From NCBI GenBank assembly GCA_944321125.1, contig CALUKD010000002.1:186001-250000 (forward strand): a stretch of 64,000 nt of DNA. Direction: 5' to 3'. Positions 61,065 to 64,000 of this stretch are shown here, piece by piece; the first letter of the stretch is position 1; every line of letters begins with the position of its first letter. The stretch comes from Candidatus Butyricimonas faecavium. GTDB taxonomy: Bacteria; Bacteroidota; Bacteroidia; Bacteroidales; Marinifilaceae. The notes beneath the pieces were generated by a model. The model ran no database searches and was not told where the DNA came from. It saw nothing but the letters and a program-made list of their open reading frames with translations. The position numbers and the translations under genes are program-made.

Positions 61065-62219
61065 ATGAAATGGGATGAGATACATGATCAATCACGTGTG
61101 GCTGTTGACAAAGCGATAGAAAGTTTATTGGCTGAAGGGAAAAACGTGGGAAAGGAGGAGGGTGCTATCGTGAATAAATTGCGGGATGCAGAGTATGTGT
61201 GTAAGAAATTGGAAAAACGGAAATGTTATTCAGGAAAAGATGCTTTTTTGCGGTTAAAACGTCAAATGGAAAGAAAGAAACGTTTGCGGGTGGCTATGTG
61301 GATGGCGAGTGCGGCGTGTATGACTATTGTTTGTATAATATTATTGCAGTGGAAACAAATAGAAGTGGTGTTACCGAAAACGAGTATGATCGCAAAACAG
61401 GAAAATATTCTTCCGGCAGAGATGAAAGCAATATTGGTCAGAGCGGACGGAGAACAAGTCGTGTTAGGGAAAGAGCATCGTAATCTGGAAGAGATCGGGA
61501 ATGTATTGATTGCTGCTGACTCGACAGGGTTGGAATACAATCGTTTGAAACAAACTACTACAGATTCAGCCGTTTTTAATCAATTGATAGTTCCTCGGGG
61601 TGGTTTGTATTTGTTGGTATTGTCAGATGGTACACGGGTGTGGATGAATTCTGATTCACGTTTAAAATATCCGGTAATGTTTTCCAGTAATAAACGGGAA
61701 GTGATTTTAAGTGGTGAAGCATATTTTGACGTGGTAAAAGATAAATCAGCTCCTTTTATCGTGAAAACGGAATCAGGGAATATAGAAGTGTTAGGAACGG
61801 AGTTTAATATAAAATGTTACTCGGATGAAGATGCTCTAGTTACAACCTTGGTAAACGGTAAAGTGAAATTTGATGATGGAATAAATCCTTCTGTAATTTT
61901 AAAACCGGAAGAACAGTTGATATTTGAAAAAGAAAATGGTCAATCGATTGTTCGGAAAGTAAATGTAAATCATTATATCAGTTGGAAAGATAATCGTTTA
62001 TCTTTCCAAGGGGAGACATTAGACATGATTATGAAGACATTATCACGATGGTATAATGTAGAGGTCGTGTTCGAAGATAGTACTTTGAAAGCATTAGAGT
62101 TTTCCGGAAACTTGAATAAATTTACAAATATACAAGAATTCCTTTCGCTTTTTGAACTTGGTGTAAATGTGAAATTTGAAGTGAGGAACCGAACAGTATA
62201 TGTACGGAGAGGAAATTAA
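61065..62219 (+). CDS. FecR-family anti-sigma factor
   Basis: The protein has 384 residues from the ATG at 61065 (a TTG at 61029 overlaps the candidate promoter). A cytoplasmic N-terminal part is followed by one membrane helix (about 78-98, MASAACMTIVCIILLQW), the periplasmic FecR domain (VPRGGLYLLVLSDGTRVWMNSDSRLKYPV, GEAYFDVV, VLGTEFNI) and the DUF4974-like C-terminal domain (LDMIMKTLSRWYNVEVVF). It should control the sigma factor 80 bases upstream. The next gene is a SusC with an STN domain. Confidence 0.92.
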   Translation: MKWDEIHDQSRVAVDKAIESLLAEGKNVGKEEGAIVNKLRDAEYVCKKLEKRKCYSGKDAFLRLKRQMERKKRLRVAMWMASAACMTIVCIILLQWKQIEVVLPKTSMIAKQENILPAEMKAILVRADGEQVVLGKEHRNLEEIGNVLIAADSTGLEYNRLKQTTTDSAVFNQLIVPRGGLYLLVLSDGTRVWMNSDSRLKYPVMFSSNKREVILSGEAYFDVVKDKSAPFIVKTESGNIEVLGTEFNIKCYSDEDALVTTLVNGKVKFDDGINPSVILKPEEQLIFEKENGQSIVRKVNVNHYISWKDNRLSFQGETLDMIMKTLSRWYNVEVVFEDSTLKALEFSGNLNKFTNIQEFLSLFELGVNVKFEVRNRTVYVRRGN

Positions 62220-62228
62220 TAAAAGAAA

Positions 62229-62266
62229 AGAGGGTATAGCAAGCTACCAACTATATTATACCCTCT
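62229..62266 (+). terminator. Hairpin between the second fecR and susC
   Basis: A perfect 10 bp stem (agagggtata / tataccctct) with an 18-base loop starts 10 bases after the fecR stop, followed by agttt. Its position matches the hairpin at 6182-6205. Confidence 0.5.
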
Positions 62267-62298
62267 AGTTTACATATTATTCATTTAATACAAATAAA

Positions 62299-64000
62299 AT
62301 GTTTGACAAATTTAAGAAGAAAAAACGATTGGATGATTATACATCATCTTTTTGTTGGAGAAAAAGAAGTTTAGTTATGTGTTTGGTTTATTTTCTGATG
62401 GTTGGACTAGTTGTTCTAGCACCAACTTCGGTAAACGCACAAGACAAAACGATTTCTTTAGAAATCCGTTCAGAAACATTAAGTAGCGTGTTGATGAAAA
62501 TCAAGGATCAGACAGGAGTAAATATCCTTTATAATGAAAATGTACTGCGAGATGTTCCTTGTAAGGATATGAAGTTGGAAAAAGTTACGGTAGAGGAAGC
62601 ATTGAATCGAATCTTTGAAGGTACACGTTTCGGTTATGAGGTAAGTCGTGGGGTAATTGTGATCAAGGAACGCCAAGCTAAGGAAGTCCAACAGAAATCG
62701 GTGAAAGTGTCTGGGCAGGTTTCCGATGAAAAAGGAGAACATCTACCAGGAGTGACTGTGTTGATAAAAGGAACTTCTATTGGTGCCGCAACAGACATTG
62801 ACGGAAAATTTACCTTTTCAATTCCTGCCGGAAAACATGTATTGCAGTTTTCAATGGTTGGAATGGAATCTAAAGAAATTGTTATTGATGGTAACAAGGA
62901 GATTTCAGACATTGTTGTTGTATTGAAACCAGCGAAAAATGAGTTGGAAGATGTTGTTGTGACTGGTATTTTTAAAAAATCGCGGGAGAGTTTTACTGGT
63001 GCTGTTTCAACAATCACGGAAAAAGAGTTGAAATCATTTCGGGGGCGTAATTTGTTATCAACGTTGAAAAATATCGATCCGACATTTAATATTATAGAGG
63101 ATAATACGTATGGATCCGATCCGAATCATTTACCGGAGGTACAAATCCGTGGAACTTCAAGTTTACCAACCGTGGAAGATTTGAAAAATGAAACAAAGAC
63201 ATCTAATTTGAATACACCTTTAATCATTTTGGATGGTTTTGAGATTACATTACAACGGATGTTAGATTTGAACGATGAAGATATCAGTTCTGTAACCTTG
63301 TTAAAAGATGGTTCTGCAACAGCTATTTATGGTTCACGCGGTGCCAACGGTGTTGTCGTGATTGAATCAAAGCGTCCCGAGGCGGGGAAATTGCGTTTGT
63401 CTTATCGGGGAAGTTTAAATGTAGAAGTTCCGGATCTGACAGATTACGATTTGTTGAATGCACGGGAAAAGTTACAATTAGAAGTGGATGCCGGACTTTA
63501 TGAAGGAAAATTTTCTAATGAAACCATGCGTTTACAAGAACGTTACACGAGAGTGAAAGAAGCCGTAGAGCGTGGGGTTGATACCTATTGGTTATCTAAA
63601 CCTTTACGTACGGGTGTTGGTCATAAGCACAATCTTCGTTTAGAGGGAGGCGGTGAAGGAGGTTTTCGTTATTCCGCATCAGTACAATACAATGATGTTA
63701 AGGGGGTAATGAAAGGTTCAGATCGTAAAACTTTTAATGGTAATGTGGATTTGGTTTATGAATTTGGGTCTTTATTATTCCGGAATAATTTAGAGATAGG
63801 ATTAAGTGAATCAAATGAGTCTCCTTATGGTTCGTTTGACCAATACGTGAAATTGAATCCTTATTGGACAGGGAAAAACGAAAAAGGAGAGATAATGAAG
63901 GAGTTGGAAGAGACAAATGATTTGTTTAATCCTGGACCGGCAAATCCTCTATATGATGCGACATTAGATTTGGTAAATCAGACGAAAACAACGACGATAA
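62299..64000 (+). CDS. SusC/RagA TonB-dependent transporter with STN domain, 5' part
   Basis: The frame runs from ATG 62299 to the window edge (567 codons seen). A long basic N-terminus with a signal helix (to about residue 49, VNAQD) is followed by an STN domain (about 52-120: SLEIRSETLSSVLMKIKDQT), a carboxypeptidase-regulatory-like domain (about 135-215: VSGQVSDEKGEHLPGVTVLI), a TonB-box-like segment ELEDVVVTGIF, and the plug (VQIRGTSSLPT, LIILDGFEI, LLKDGSATAIYGSRGANGVVVI). The start of the barrel is seen. It is the partner of the sigma/FecR pair upstream; SusD would lie to the right of the window. Confidence 0.93.
   Translation, partial: MFDKFKKKKRLDDYTSSFCWRKRSLVMCLVYFLMVGLVVLAPTSVNAQDKTISLEIRSETLSSVLMKIKDQTGVNILYNENVLRDVPCKDMKLEKVTVEEALNRIFEGTRFGYEVSRGVIVIKERQAKEVQQKSVKVSGQVSDEKGEHLPGVTVLIKGTSIGAATDIDGKFTFSIPAGKHVLQFSMVGMESKEIVIDGNKEISDIVVVLKPAKNELEDVVVTGIFKKSRESFTGAVSTITEKELKSFRGRNLLSTLKNIDPTFNIIEDNTYGSDPNHLPEVQIRGTSSLPTVEDLKNETKTSNLNTPLIILDGFEITLQRMLDLNDEDISSVTLLKDGSATAIYGSRGANGVVVIESKRPEAGKLRLSYRGSLNVEVPDLTDYDLLNAREKLQLEVDAGLYEGKFSNETMRLQERYTRVKEAVERGVDTYWLSKPLRTGVGHKHNLRLEGGGEGGFRYSASVQYNDVKGVMKGSDRKTFNGNVDLVYEFGSLLFRNNLEIGLSESNESPYGSFDQYVKLNPYWTGKNEKGEIMKELEETNDLFNPGPANPLYDATLDLVNQTKTTTI

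Noticed and set aside
1-64000. tRNA, rRNA, CRISPR arrays, insertion sequences and prophage genes
   Set aside because: None was found by eye. No transposase, integrase, phage structural gene or regularly spaced repeat array is visible.

Overview
The window is chromosomal DNA from a Gram-negative member of the Bacteroidales. The evidence is three SusC/SusD-type loci with ECF sigma/FecR regulators, many lipoproteins with lipobox cysteines, a complete Bat (aerotolerance) operon, Bacteroidetes-type promoters (TTG, 19-20 bp, TAnnTTTG) and weak Shine-Dalgarno signals. The density of sigma/FecR/SusCD loci that carry TlpA-like thioredoxins and DUF4953 metalloproteases suggests Odoribacteraceae (Butyricimonas or Odoribacter), but the genus is an inference. 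I saw no rRNA, tRNA, CRISPR array, prophage or intact insertion sequence.

Layout. Positions 1-4293 are the tail of a surface-uptake locus: a DUF4843 protein, a PKD-like lipoprotein and two tandem TlpA-like thioredoxins. Positions 4370-14692 are a complete locus: ECF sigma factor, FecR anti-sigma factor, SusC with an STN domain, SusD, a lipoprotein that looks like a catalytically dead Mx1-type metallopeptidase, and a large HExxHxxGxxH metalloprotease. Two secreted proteins of unknown function follow (14810-16951). Next is a housekeeping block: cmk, ispH, pfkA and priA (17039-22118). The MoxR/DUF58/Bat operon occupies 22457-31282. dnaX (31622-33351) is split into two frames at a run of ten A and is probably decoded by slippage. 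A CPA2-type antiporter (minus strand) faces a DUF47/PiT phosphate-transport pair.

The middle-right part (37913-49856) mixes small stress and metabolic genes (GlsB-like, gpmA, xth, HU), two decayed genes (38166-38472; a DUF3868/OmpA-like gene at 40316-41227), an HTH regulator, a DUF5106 thioredoxin-like lipoprotein, a divergent HxlR/DJ-1 pair, and a metal-efflux operon made of a P1B-type ATPase without its own HMA domain, a Fur-family regulator and a free-standing HMA protein. An S4 RNA-binding protein and a FadL-like porin follow. Positions 49960-51534 hold bacterioferritin, a small unknown gene and flavodoxin. A minus-strand block (51604-58487) carries Ppx/GppA and ppk1 (4 bp overlap), a UPF1-like helicase, map and a coiled-coil lipoprotein. 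A PNPOx-like protein and an AraC/GyrI-type regulator come next. The window ends in another sigma/FecR/SusC locus (60374-64000), with a Fur-box-like palindrome upstream and SusC cut by the window edge.

How the parts work together. The sigma/FecR pairs probably sense occupancy of their SusC through its STN domain and switch on the transport operon. Both anti-sigma genes are preceded by a related GTCAC...GTGTCT motif, and both FecR-SusC junctions carry a strong hairpin. The most notable observations are the dnaX slippage site, the protease/pseudo-protease pair in the central SusCD locus, the split metal-efflux module, and a 129 bp element with perfect 16 bp terminal inverted repeats at 43986-44114.
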